Shown one piece after another: positions 26,501-40,688 of a DNA stretch of 64,000 nucleotides. Below the pieces are notes generated by a model that did not search any database, had not been told where the DNA came from, and worked only from the letters and a program-made list of their open reading frames with translations. Each line of letters opens with the position of its first letter. The first letter of the stretch is position 1. The DNA comes from Megalonaias nervosa. Taxonomy: Eukaryota; Mollusca; Bivalvia; Unionida; Unionidae. Position numbers and translations under genes: made by a program. The stretch lies in assembly GCA_016617855.1 (NCBI GenBank), contig JAECUM010096224.1:62001-126000 (forward strand). The letters run 5' to 3'.

Positions 26501-29500
26501 ATACGTGTCCAAAGGAATATATCTATATAATAAATCTTTGACTTTTGAGACCCAGTTAACTCAGCCAACTTCATTGAGTTTCACTGGCATTTTGAAAGGT
26601 ATCTGTAGTTGTTCATTTAGGTCGGGTCTATTTTAGTACATAATACATTTTATAAAGTACTGAATTCAGAGAGGATATCAGCCACACTAACCTCTAGTCT
26701 GAGTTTCCTCTGACCCTTGCCACCCCATTTTTGATATTTGGACATTTATGTTGGGGTGTAGGGTCAGAGTCCATTGCCTATCGAAAAGTTGGAATTCACC
26801 AACACCATTTGGTGTCAGCATAGGGTAGCCGCTTACTAACCGGCCTAGCAAACTTTAATGACCTTTCATCAAGATATATCTGCATGACCATGAAATCAAT
26901 AGGAATATAAATTATTTTCTCAGAAATAGTGAGTGTAGCATTTGTTATATCTTCAGTCCGCTGAGAGACGAGATGCAACTATAGCATTGATGAAATTTGA
27001 CCTGGAACTTGCCATTTGCATTCTGAGTCACATGACTACACAAATCTCGCAACATATATGTCAGTGACATGTGAGGTCCAATAGTCACATGATATCTGCT
27101 TGTTGAATCTGTTTTTTTTTTCAAGGTGCTGCAACATTTACAGATTTCTGGTCGTTGTTTCCAGAATAAATATTTTTAGAAGTTTATGTTCTTTTATTTT
27201 TCTGTAAATATTACGTGACTTTCATTTATATGTTCGATTTGTTTTCCTACAGCAACATTAGAAATGGTTAAATGTTGATATCATGTGACTATTTGAACTC
27301 TGAAGTCATTGACATGTGGGTCATGAGATTTGTGTAGTCATGTGACTCAGAATGCAAATGGCGAGTTCCAGGTCAAATTTCATCAACGCTATAGTTTCGG
27401 CTAGTCTGTCAGCAGATTAAAGATATAACGAATGCTATACTCGCAATATCTGAGAAAATAAATCATATTCCTATCGATTTCATGCAGATATATCTCGATG
27501 AAAGGTCATTAAAGTTTGCTAAGCCGGTTAGTAAGCGGCTACCCTATGCCGACACCAAATGGTGTCGGCGAATTCCAACTTTTCGATAAGCAATGGACTC
27601 TGACCCTACACCCCAACATAAATGTCCAAATATCAAAAATGGGGGGGCAAGGGTCAGAGGAAACTCTGACTAACTAACCTCTAGAAAATGCAGAAAAGAT
27701 ATTCTGTGGCAACTTGAAATAATTGGTACAAAATCTGTTATGGACTTTTTCAGTCTTTCTGAACATCTTATCTCCACAATTCTGCCCATTGCTTAAAATG
27801 GGAGAGATCACAGTGTTTAGTAATTTGAAAGATTCAGGAGCAGATAGATCCCCAATTTACTTTGAATCTTATAAATTGTAAAGAATGCTATTCTCGTTTG
27901 TGATACCTAACATTTTTTTTTGCCATAGTCCAAATGTATTAGGAAAGTCCCATATATTTTTGTATGCTAATGCAGTTTAAATTTTCTGACCTCAAAAGTA
28001 CCACGGTTGTATTGTCTGCAGTGTGTTCACAATTGGCAGTCAAGGAGCATGGCACTTGTCATCTTTGCTATTGTCGATAAAGTGGACAAGTTGTGGTTCC
28101 TTGCACTTTTTTATGCATGTTATCAGTGACAGGATTAATTCATTCTATTTAGTTGTCATTTATTTCACTTCTGAACCAGCATCATTGATATAGTACCAAC
28201 AACAGGACACTTTTACTTCAGATAATATCTTTGTTGTCAATGTTGTCATTTCATTATTTTTATGACAAACTAAGTATTCTTATAAATGGAACACAGTTTC
28301 ATAGAGGGTTTCTATTAGCCAATTTTTACAAAAGGTAAACATTGTTTATATTTATTTCAGGGAATAATTCATTTGTACGAACTGTATTTTCATGATTTCA
28401 TTCTGAATCTTAAATTGCTAACTTGCAAAAGTAAAATAGCCACTGTAGAGTATGTCTAGTGCTGATTAGGATATTTTATAATACTCTATAAACTCACTTA
28501 AAAGTCCTGTCCAACTGCAAACAACATAGAACCTGATCTACTGTTGCATAATGTACCAGCAGATCATGGTCTATGCTGTTTGCTCAACAGATTATTTCTA
28601 ACAAACTGCATACACCCAGATCTGCAGGTGCATTATGCAGTTTCAGATTTGGCTTTAGGCAGTTTGCAGTTGGACCCGACTTATAAATGAGTATAGACGG
28701 TAATTTATGAAAATTTAATGTCTTGAAATATTTGTTATCTCAGCTGTGTAGGCATGGTGAGATTTGGTAGTTACTTTTCTGCTGGTATCAGTCACTCAAG
28801 TGGCTTAAGTGGTTGGAGCATCTGCCTCCTGTGGGAGGTCACGGGTTCAAACCACAGCTGAGTCATACCAAAGACATAAAAATGGTACTAGCAGCCGCCT
28901 CACTTGGTGCTAAGCTTTAAGAGGTTAAGTGTTAGGACTGGTCAGTCTGGTGTCAGGATAATGCAACTGGGTGGGGCAAGATGCCCTAGTGCTGGACATC
29001 ACTTTAAACTGTCACACTGCAGACATAGCAATATGACTACAATTGTTAAAACTACATTAAAAATCTAAATCACACACGCACACACTCTACTGGTGGCAAC
29101 ATCATCAACATTGTCTACAGTATTAAAGTTTTCAATTTTTGAAAGTCACACATAGTCACTGTAAGGCATTTGGATGGATGTACGAGAGACACTGGGTTCT
29201 GCGGAACTTGTTTATTCAAATTTTATGAATATTTGTCTTTTGAAAGTAACCCCCTACTTGCACTTTGATTTAAACTGTAGTGGGATAACCCTATATCAGC
29301 TTTTAAAATTAAATTAATGTCAGCATTGTATCATATAACTGATACATAAGAAACATTTCAGATTGTTTCTGATACTGAGAATATAAATAAATTTTGATGG
29401 TTTTTATACTCAAATGCTTAATGTTAGAAGATAAATAGTGTGTTATCTAGTTATGCATTGTAATAATGATGGTAATATTATAGTAAATACTAAGTAACCA

Positions 29501-32500
29501 CTGAACTACATTGTTATAGTCTTGTATGTTATTCTTGCACCAAGTAAACGTTTAAATCACTTTAAATCATCTGTCTCTTTGGAATCAGTATAATTCTAAC
29601 TGGTCTTGAACTCCAAAAAATGTATTATAGGATAAACATACAGGCACAATCACTAAAATTTTCTAATTAATTATTATGATGTTTTTGTTTGTACTGATAT
29701 AATTTGTCTGGTTAACCCATATTGCTAGCACATGTATTTTATACATCAGGACATGTGTTACATTATGAGTTTTGTACAGTTATTTGATAAGAATTATGCA
29801 TTTTTAACAAACCTTTGCAACAGGTATTTTGGATTCTTTAGTCATATCATGTGACTAAGCAAACTAGAAGTTATTAGTCTGTGACAACAGAAAAGGAACT
29901 ACTTATGTATTAATGCACCCTTCTTGCATTCTTTGACAATATTTGTAAATTTCTTATTTTCTTGTTGTTTAATAATTTCAGATTGTAAGCCTTTAACTTC
30001 ATATTTTGAAGTTTTATTTCAAACTCTACTTGGTATAACCTTCTGTTCACTAGGGCTGTTTATGAGTGTGTGATCAATTTTTAAGCTTCGTAGCTTCATG
30101 AGTGTTATAGTTCTTAAATTTATGAACAGCAGTTTTGTTTACCTGTCATTTTAACAATTCAGTTTGATTAGTCCGTTAAAAGAAGCAAGGGCCTAAGAAA
30201 GGTAAATTAAGATTGTGTACCCATTCTTGGGTTCAAGTTTTTTTAATCATTTTCATGGTGGACCCATAAAATTCATGGTAACTACTAGTTATTGTAAAAT
30301 GTGTCAAAAATATTGTTTGTTATTCTGGAATTGTAGAGATGAGGTGATATTGTGTTGATAGTGTGTACGACACACATGCCTGACCCCAGAATGACTTTTG
30401 AAAGGTGAAACTTAACCAGAGTGTGTACACTGATAGTGGAACACACTTTTACAGAATGTATCAACTTCCATCCAGTGAAACAAATGGTTTCTGTGTGAAC
30501 TCTTTTATGAAGCTCAGTGGAGATGGGCCACAAGAGAATGTGGTCTATATTTAAAAATTGTGACCCTATGGTTTAAAGATTTTATATTTGTTGCCTTTAC
30601 TTTTCTATTTCATGGACCTTTTTACATAGTGTTAACCTTCTTTCCTTTTATCTTTTATTATGTTATGCTACATATTTACATTAATTTGAAAAGGTTTGTC
30701 ATCCAGAATGTTTTTTTTTCTTTTAATTCTTTATAACCTTACATTTTAATTGGCACCATAGAGCCAGTATTGTGCTGATTTTCCATTAAGCCCTGCAGAT
30801 ACATATATGATATTTATTGAAATTTCCTTCTGTTGCTTTTGGAAAGGAACAGATTTAAACTTTGAAATTAATGGATTTCTGTTATTTGTTGTTGCTACCC
30901 TCTTTCTTTTTCAGAGTGTCAATAATCTTGCTATTGAAACCAGAAAAGTAGTAAAGGGCAACCATTCCAGAAAAACGGGAAATTTTGTGAGAGTAAGGAA
31001 GTTCCACATCATTATTTTGTACAAGCCTTAGGTGCACTCCGACTGCTTATTATAGCTGACTGTGCAAAAAGCCATTACAAGCACCATAGAGTTACATACT
31101 GGTCATCATGATACATGATTTTCCATATATTGTTTATGAATTTTAACAATTGGCATCTTTTATAGACAACTGATTGTATCTTACAAACCCTTTTTGGAGG
31201 TAAATGATACTGGACTACATCAGAGACAGTAGACAAGAACCATAAGTCCATAGACCTGCTTTTCAAATTTAGGGATGAAAATAAAACCAGACACTAGAAT
31301 TTTATAATAGTTGCACCTTGAAATTTTGATTATTATTATGCTTGGGGCTCAGGGTGTCTGAGTGGTCTAATGTAATCACCTTACAGATCATTGCCATCTC
31401 ACCTCAGTCCTTGTGGGTTTGAGTCTCGGGCTCAGGCAATGTGGATATGCGAGAAAGTATGCCAGTAACTTCCCATAGGTTGGTGGTTTTTACTAGGGTT
31501 TTCCAAGGTTCTTCCTCCACCAGTTACACTGCCTGCCATGTATAGCCTATCATGTGCTGAAAAATGGCATTAAATTCAAAAATACAACAACAACAACAAC
31601 CTGTTAAACTTGAGTCATTATTCATTATTGAGTTATATTTTCTTTCATAATTCCCCTCTTTAAGTGAATCTTGTCTTTTAAGACACACAAAAGTTTGATT
31701 TATTGCTGAATTTCTATCCATCCATTGTTAAGAATTTTTTCTCCTATAAGGCATTTATACAACCTTGAAAATACATTACACCAGCAGATGCAGGCATCTT
31801 CAAGTAAAAAATCTGCAGACAACAGGTCATGCTTTAAATTTCAGTCACCAAAATGTTACTGTTATTGAAATAAATTTAAATCTGAGAATTTTGATTGTCA
31901 TTGCCAAATTTGGCAATTGCTAATGCCAACATTGAGATGTATGCTAAAGAAGGAACAAGAAAAGCAATAAGGTAAACTATTTCTTGTGCATGTGTATCAC
32001 TTACATAAAATTAAAAGTAAAATGTCACTACACATACTATGTATACTTGCTTATAAGTTGAGTCCAACTGCAAACTGCACAGACCCAGATCTGATATCGC
32101 ATAATGCACTGGCAGATCTGGGTCTGTGCAGTTTGTCAAGAGTAATAAGTAGAACAAACAACATCGACCCTGATCTGTGGGTGCATTATGCATTGGCAGA
32201 TCAAGGTCTTTGTTGTTTGCAGCTGGACACATTGTATACATGAGATTATATGGTACACTAGTTGTACACACAATAGATAATGATAAGAGTTTGGGAAATT
32301 TTCATCTGTAAACATGTATTGCATTCTAGTCCTGTCTCTTTGATCAATTATATTACCAAATGATCACTGAAAGGTTTATGATTTTAATTTTTCTTCTAGG
32401 CATGTGCAGCTTACTGCTTCATTACAATACCCTCTCTACAATCTGTGTACTCCCAGCTTCAGCTGTATCTTCTCTCAGGGCAGGTGGCCCTTCTGAATCA

Positions 32501-35500
32501 TTGCTACAGTCAGGGTGAGATATTAGTCATTATAATAGCTATTTTATTCCAATATTAATTGATTTCTCTTCAGTTATCATTATTAGTGAATCAAATAAAG
32601 ATATACATTCTTTAATTTTACTCCATTCAGAATTATGAAAGGAAGTGTTTCATTTTTCTCCCAGGATTGTTATGCTAATGACATTTGGAAGATGTCTTTC
32701 ATGCTCTCCCTTGCCAACTAATTTTCTAGGAAAAAGTCTAAAAATATGAAAAGTAATTTTGTGTATGTAACAGTGTGTATAATTCATTATTTTGTATAAG
32801 GTGTATGTGGATGGATGTCATCATTATTACTTGTTGTGTAACACACAGTATCCCCTGTCTGCCACTTAAATGTGAAATCTGTATGACCCAAATACAGGGG
32901 AATATAGAGTTTTGGTTGTGTGTGAGTGTACAGATAGGTGTGGAAGTCTTTAATGACATTACAGTCTTTAACCCCTTGCTCAGTTCAGTTCTTATTTGGA
33001 TATAATATCATCTTCCATTCACACAGTACCACTCCTGTCCCAGTGTTCTGCTCCTGGGTGGGGTCATTGGGTCAAGAATCAGTGGAAGCATGTTTTGGTT
33101 AAACAGTTTTAGCCCTACTGGTCATAGAGGAGAAGAGCTCGTGGGATGTCATGTTGTCTTACCTGTCCATTATCTAATGTCCATCTGTCCATTAGCATAG
33201 TTTCTTATCGATACTCTAACGAAACTACTTAGAGGATTGCCATGAAACTTGACATGCACATTCATCCCATGGTCTAGTTGGTCCTAAATGAAAATGATGT
33301 AGCTTCTATATATCCAATATGGCTGCCACAGTGGCCATCTTGAAAATCATATTATCACTACTCATCCTGAATAGAAAGTCATATCAACATGCAGGTTTTC
33401 ACCAGAAGACTCCATATGATGTCTAGTTGATCCTAAATGAAAATTGTGTGGCTCCAAAATGGCTGTCATGGTGACCATCTGAAAATCTTAATATTACTAC
33501 TTCTCATATCAATGTGTGGCTTTCACTAAAAGTCTTCTCATGATGTGTAGTTGGTCCTCATTGAAAATGGTGCTAGTCTGGACCTCCATGTTGAAAATTT
33601 TGTTACAGCTACTCCTTCTGAATCCAATGTCCTGTCGACATGGGCTTCTTTACCAGAAGACTCTGATGTCTAGTTGATTTTAAGTGAATGGTGCTGCTTG
33701 AACATCCAACATGGCCATTATGGCAGCCATCTTGAAACTTTTTATTGCTATTCAGTAGGAAAGTCATGTCAGCATGTGGTTTTCATCTGAAAACTTCTTA
33801 TGATATCTAGTGGTCCCAATGAAAATGGTGCTGATCTTATCTCCATATAGCTGCCACAGTGACCATCTTAAGAATCTTGTTATTGCTTCTCCTCCTAGAT
33901 GAAGGTGATATTGACATTGGGTTTTCACAAGAATTATGATCTTAGGTTGGTTCTAAAATAAAATACTGTAAATCACAAAATCTAGACTGGTGTACTGTAA
34001 ATCACAAAATTTAGAATGGTCTGTAAATCAAAATTTAGACGTATACTCTAAATCACAAAATTTAGACTGGTATACTGTAAATCTACTTGGAGAGGTAGTT
34101 TGTATCAGAGAATACATATTGGCAACAGCGGCATGGGAAGACAAGGGTATTGTTGGATCATGTACTATTCAGCTCCCATAAAAATCACACTATTTCTCCT
34201 TCGTATATGTTCCCCAATCACATTGCGTTAGGAATATTAGCCTGCTAACTCACGAATCCAGCCCTACTAAAAGACAAAAATCATCTTATTTTATAATTTA
34301 ATTGATTAAATATAGTTTAAGTAATATGCAGTGCATCCTTCTCTGGCCCCTTGCTGGGCCCCTCTTTGTCTACTATGGTTTCTCTGCCCAGACATGACGT
34401 CATTGCAGCCAATATGTGTTAATAAGCTAGTAACTAAATTTAGATACATTGTAATGCTGAACCAATCAGATGATAGTTGGAGCATGTGATCAAACATTGT
34501 GTCAGTTAGGGCATCATTCATATAGCTGATACACCTGTAGAGATGCATTCGTTTCAGCGCAGATGCTGCATTTAATCTTTGACATTATTTTGCGGAATGA
34601 ACCACCTGCCTCCCCTCCTTCCACCATGTTGTTTATTTGGGACATTTCTTGCATGGCGTACCATTCCAGCTCTGTTCAGGGGGGTCTTTGTCAAATCGGC
34701 TGATGTTTATTATCATGGCAATCCTCAGGATCTGACTTATCAAGTTTCAGTTAACAGTGTCCCTATATACCTCATATCAGCCCATTGCGGCTCCACATAC
34801 AGGTGTTGGACATTCTTCACAACCCTACAAACTCCCCAAGTCTCTCTTCCTGAGGTATTCCTATAGAAGAAGTTGTCAAGCTGGGCCATTGCCAAGTTTC
34901 ATGCATTCACAACTTTGCTTTTGACCCCCAATTTGTGTCAGTACTTAAATATACTGAACTATTATGCCCACATACGTCATACCTGCTTCCTACAGTGCAT
35001 GTATGTTGTATCAGCTGATGTTTGTTATCATAGCAATCCTCAGGATCAGACTTATCAAGTTTCGGTTATCATTGACCCTATATACCTCGTATCAGCCCCT
35101 TGCGGCTCCACATACAGGTGTCGGACACTCTTCACAACCCTACAAACTCCCCAAGTCTCTCTTCCTGAGGTATTCCTATAGAAAAAATTCAGAGCTCGGC
35201 TGGTTAAGTGTGCTGTGACAGGATTTGCCCCCATTATGCCAAAGATTATTTATATTAATAAAGTTTATATTGAACGTATGTATTGTGTGTTATTTAAAGT
35301 CTATTTTTAGATAGACAAAGGGCAGTAACTCTTGCGCATTACCTCCCCTTGATACCACCAGGTGTTGCCAGTTTTTAGCTTTGCTGTGTCCTGAGACACA
35401 CATAGTGCAATAGCCTCTGACAATCCTGCCTGTTTTTGTGTTCCTATGGACCCATCCAACATTCATTTTGCATTTATAATGTGGATTTATCAATGTACAG

Positions 35501-38500
35501 CAGGTTGGATACTGTATTTTACAATTTCTGCCAATATTTTGAGAGATTTGTCATTTGTCGGGACTTCGTCTTGTAGGACCACCATCCCACCATGCTATTG
35601 TTGACCTTACACAAGGTCATTATGGTTAGCATACATTTAACTTTATTCACTTACTCCATCCGCTACAGAGCTCCTAATAGTGAATTCTGAAGTGCTGCTT
35701 GATAATTATGCTTAATTTATTAGTATATCCTGCTTTTTTGGATAGAATTATTATTAACCAAGCATGCAGCATACGTTTTAAACAGGGCCATAGGTTTCTG
35801 ATATGACACTTCACAAATCTGTTACAACAGTGTTTTTAGTGACCTAGTAATTTCACACATTACAAGTTTATGCTTTAGTTTATGAGTCTTGTGTCTTTTT
35901 AGCATATTTCAATTAAACATTCTACAGGCCACTTCAGAGCATGGAAGTTTACCATGACACCTGTTTTGTTTATGTTATGTATACATAGTAATTTTACATA
36001 TTACTTGTTTCTACGTAGGTGTGTTTCTTGTATCAGAGCATGGTAGCCTACCTCGACTCTAGTTCAGTTTATAGTATGTACACATTGTCCCTTCTCTATT
36101 AACCATGCACTGTGTTTAAGCTAAATATAGGACATACATTTATGATACAACACGTTTTCTGGTCTGTTTGTTATGGTAGTGTTTTAGCGACCTAGTAATT
36201 TCAACCCTTTACTAGCTTCTGCATTAGTTTGTGTCATTTGTATCATTTCTGCAGAATGTTTATTTAATCAATATGTAGGCAATTTCAAAGCATGGAAGTT
36301 CGCCATGACTCATGCTTTGTTATGTTATGTATACATTGTTTCTGATATACAGCGTCTGTAATATGTAGTATGGGCTGCCGAGTTAGATAATTTATACTAT
36401 TAGCTAGTTAGTCACATACTAATATGCTACTCTATGCTTTGTTTTTTCTCATCTTGTGTCGTTTCAGGAGGAATGTTTACTACACACATGACATGCACAT
36501 GCACAAATATCGCCCTGTTTGGCATTGAAGGGAATGAGTGAAATATGCAGTGTTTAGTCGGAAAACACATGCTCTGCTGTACTTCAGAAAGTGGCAATGG
36601 GGAAAGAGAGACGGTTGAGGTCACAGCATACCTCTGACATTCTTAGTCTGCACCCCAAATCAGCCTCAATGGCAGGCCTTGCGGGGGGCTCGCTGGAATC
36701 CCCACCCCCCAGCTAAAGGTCATCGCACGGAACCACCACATATCACTATGTCAGGGGACAGAGAAGATAAAGGATGGGACCATCCATCGCTGGATAAGAT
36801 GCATCAGTTGGTACAGCAGTCAAAGCTGCACTCTCTTCAGTCCAGGCAAAATATTAGAGGAAGATTCCCCATTTTTAGGCAACCCAGATGGGTTAAGCCT
36901 CCACATATGTCAGCATGGCCTTCAGAGTGGTAAATCAGGGTGCATGGGATTGATAATTGATGAGCTGGACCAAATAATAATAATTCTGCCACACTGACAC
37001 CAGCAGTCCAGCCAACACCTGAAGTTGCCCCGACATTACCAGTAGTCCAGCTGTCCCAGCATGGAGACCTCTTACCCGGAATGGGCCAACCACACAATGT
37101 TTACGGGGATCTTAGTGACAGATCTGTCCATCTAGCTGGGCAGTTGGCAACATACCATTATTTCACCAGCTAAAATAGTGACCAGCCGGACTGACATATA
37201 CGCAGCGACAGTGCTGCAAAGGCCAGCAGTGCTGGATGGGCCAGTAGTGTGGTGATGCTGACAGTATGGGAAAGGCTGGAGATAAGGCCAGCAGTGAGGC
37301 AATGCCAACAGTGCAGGATAGGACGGCAATGCAGGCAGTGCTGGAAAGGCCGGCAGTGTGGACAATGTCAGCAGTGCTGTCTTTACCGGCGATGCTGGAT
37401 ATTAGAGTACTCACGGCTTGTACTCAAGTTAGAGCTCATGTCTTGCACAGATACAGCCGAGCGGAGTCGTCAAGGCCACCCACTTTGACTTATGCTGAGC
37501 TTGAAGCCAAGCCAGATGATAACCCAGCACACAGATAGTCACATGTGCACCCACATTGACCCCTATCATTCAATAATACATGGCTTTTTGTAACCGATTT
37601 GAGGTCACTGGATTTCCATGTTCCCTCGTGGGGGGGGGTGCTGATCTAGGTCAGTTGGAGGGGCTTTGGATTTTATTCATCAACAATTCCCTCTCCCCTC
37701 CACACAATACACCATCAGATCGGGAGATGGATGCCTTTTGATAACAGGATATGGTCGCACATAAAAGGCGCAGGAGCTTGTGCTAAGGACATATTCCCTA
37801 ATGAGTTACTCAAGACTTGCTTTTGGCATGCAAACAGCAGGTGGAGGCCCATCACCAACTGGAGTCTCTTTGTGATATTCAAGATGTGTAAGGCGATGTC
37901 ATTCCGCCTCCCTGTCAGATGGGGCGAGTATGCCGTTAGTCTCGATCTGACAGAGGTATGTTGTCACGTCCTCTCCACCACGTCATTGCTAGTTTCCACA
38001 TTTACTGCCACACCATTATCAAGTTGTCATTCTTCCCTTCATCCCTCATCAACCCCTGGACTTTCACTCACACTAGGGACTCCACCATCTCCCCATTCCG
38101 AGTGTCATGATCTACATTGTCAGCAGCATACCTGCACAGCATCTTAAAAAATCACATGTTAAGTTCTATCCTACTCCTAGGTGGCACAATCTCCCTTCTC
38201 TGCTAGATCATCCAGGCCTTTTCACGATCTGGGAAGGTTAGACCTTCATACATCCCAGAATTTTGTCCATTTGGGCATGGACTTCTTAACCAACCGGAAT
38301 CTGGTTCATCCCCTTGTGTTCGCTCTCCCAGAGTTGTCAAATTCATCAAGTCCATTTCCATCGAACATCAGACATCTCATTATGTGGGCCTTGCCAGCAC
38401 ATTGGTGTCTTGTTTTACATCATCTTAATCAAGTAGTCATGATCATACCTGAAATTCGATCATTCCCACATCAGTGGGACAATCCAGGTTGGCTGACCAT

Positions 38501-40655
38501 TGGAATCCCAGGCGGAAATAACGTAAAGTACCGCTGCCAGTGCACATGGTGGGAGTACCAACCTGTTGCTGACCTTCACTACTGTTAGTGACACGTGGGA
38601 AATGGCCTGTGTGCATCAATATCCCAGAAAGGAAGGATGTCATCAATACCTTTCTTTTCTGTAAGATCGATCATTGGGGTGAAACGGTCCTCTTTCAATC
38701 CGAAAACACTGTGGTGGTGACCTATATCCTCAAACAGGGAGGTACCAGACCACTTGTCCCATGTTCTGATTTGGCATTTTTCTGCATGGGTGCAACAATC
38801 TCCATATCAACATACAATTCAGACACCTTCTGGCTGCATCAGTGGCTTCAGTGAGAATCAATCCAGAAGGGGTCATGCCCTTCACATGGAATGTCCCCTC
38901 CATCAGTTGGTCGTCACTCGGATTCACAGACATCAAGGGCATCTGATGACTGACTGCTTGGTGACGAGGTGGAATCAACAGCTACCCACCTTCATTCCCT
39001 CAGTTCAAGACGTAGCTGCTAGAGCCATGATATGCACTGTCAGCCATCTGAGAGGGGTTGTGGGCATGTGCCACACCTCCTATGTTGCTACAATTATGGG
39101 GTCAGAATGGCAAGACGACTGCGATAGCCCCTCTTTGAGGGCACAAACCCTGTATCACTGATCTATTTTTCCTAACCATAATACAGCCAGGAAGATTCCA
39201 GACAACCTGAATCAACCTGTCATCTTCTTCTACATGCTCAGCTTTTATCAGTACAGCCTTGCTCATCAGACAATTCAAACCTTCATTTGTGGAGAGAATC
39301 TCGAGAGTAACCATCTATATCGCCCATCTGCGTGCCTCTATCCCTCAACTGGCCAACTTTCTCTGGCTTTGTTCTTGGAGGAGAAACAGTTGGACCCCAT
39401 TTGTTACCAAAGGCTACTGCCCTATGATATTGGACAAATTCCGGCATCGTGGCAACATGTTTGTGTGGGATAGAGACCTATTGAATCATTAGACAATATT
39501 GGTCTACTTGACCAATATCCCTTATTTGTCTCCAAAGGGATCCAATCAGGTGTTTTAACATGGTTAGATTCTAATCCTTTCAGACTTCTAGCCTACACAT
39601 CACTGAAGTCACTATCATACAGACCATGTTTACTGATAGCTTTAGCTTCAGCATGCAGGGTAAGAGGGCTTTATCCCCCTTTATGTTTACCGGAATTCTC
39701 TTCAGTTCAGATCAGATGGTTCGGTGGTTCTCAAGATACCATCGGGATTCATAGCCCAGAACAGATTTGGTAGTCAACCAGTGTTCCTGCTCACTTTCTT
39801 CCATAGCCAGGTCGAGAACAGCAGCAGTCGAACCGAACTATCTTCTGTTCAGTTTGGATCATTCATTAGTCCTCCTTACACAACCAGGCCTAGTTGCCAA
39901 GAATCAGTTGCTGTCTATAGGTAGCTGACAAGTCGTCATTCATCTCTCTTTCCCATAGACCAGTCTGTAGAGGCAGCCATGCAAGATCCTGTCTGTACCC
40001 TCAAGCACTACTTGAGACGCACAAAGACAAGTTGTGGCATGAGCAACACTTCTTCTCATGTGGCTTACTGCTCCAAAGTTTCGAGCAATTTCTGTGAGAC
40101 AGAACACAGGATATCATGTTTCATGCCCTTTTTACCTGGCTGAAGGGGGTCATATGCTTGGTGTACTCTGACATCTCACCAGATCAGAGTAGCCTCACAT
40201 CTGCACCCTCAAGCACTACTTGAGACACACAGAGACAAGTTGTAACATGCGCAAATATCACTTCCTCCTGGTCATGGTTGGAAAACAAGGTATCACCCCT
40301 CAAGACCTTGCTTTGTGGTTGAAGTGGTTATATGCTCGGCATTCTCTGAGATCTCTCAAGATCAGAATCACCTCATGAGGATTACATCTCATGAGATTAG
40401 AGCCATTTCAGCGAGCCTCGTTTTCAAACGCAGTGTTTTGATCCAAGACATTATAGAAGCTGTTTGCTGGCATGCAGAGTCAACCTTCATGAGTTTTTAC
40501 CTCAGAGATTTAGCATCACAGAGACAAACGTTGAATCTGGTAGAGCCAGTGGCCACCAGACCCAACTAGACCAATCAACACAGCCCATTAGCTTCGCTAG
40601 ATTCGCCAGTGAAAATTTTGGTAGGTGAGAAGATCTCAACTTCATCTTCTCAGCC

Positions 40656-40688
<33 letters not shown>

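Noticed and set aside
28801..28853. tRNA gene
   Set aside because: A and B boxes are present, but the stems do not close as a mature tRNA and a long SINE body follows.
37132..37538. Cys/Gln- or Ala/Leu-rich open frames on both strands
   Set aside because: They come from a short GGCAGTGCTGG-type repeat in the DIRS gag-like region and have no domain.
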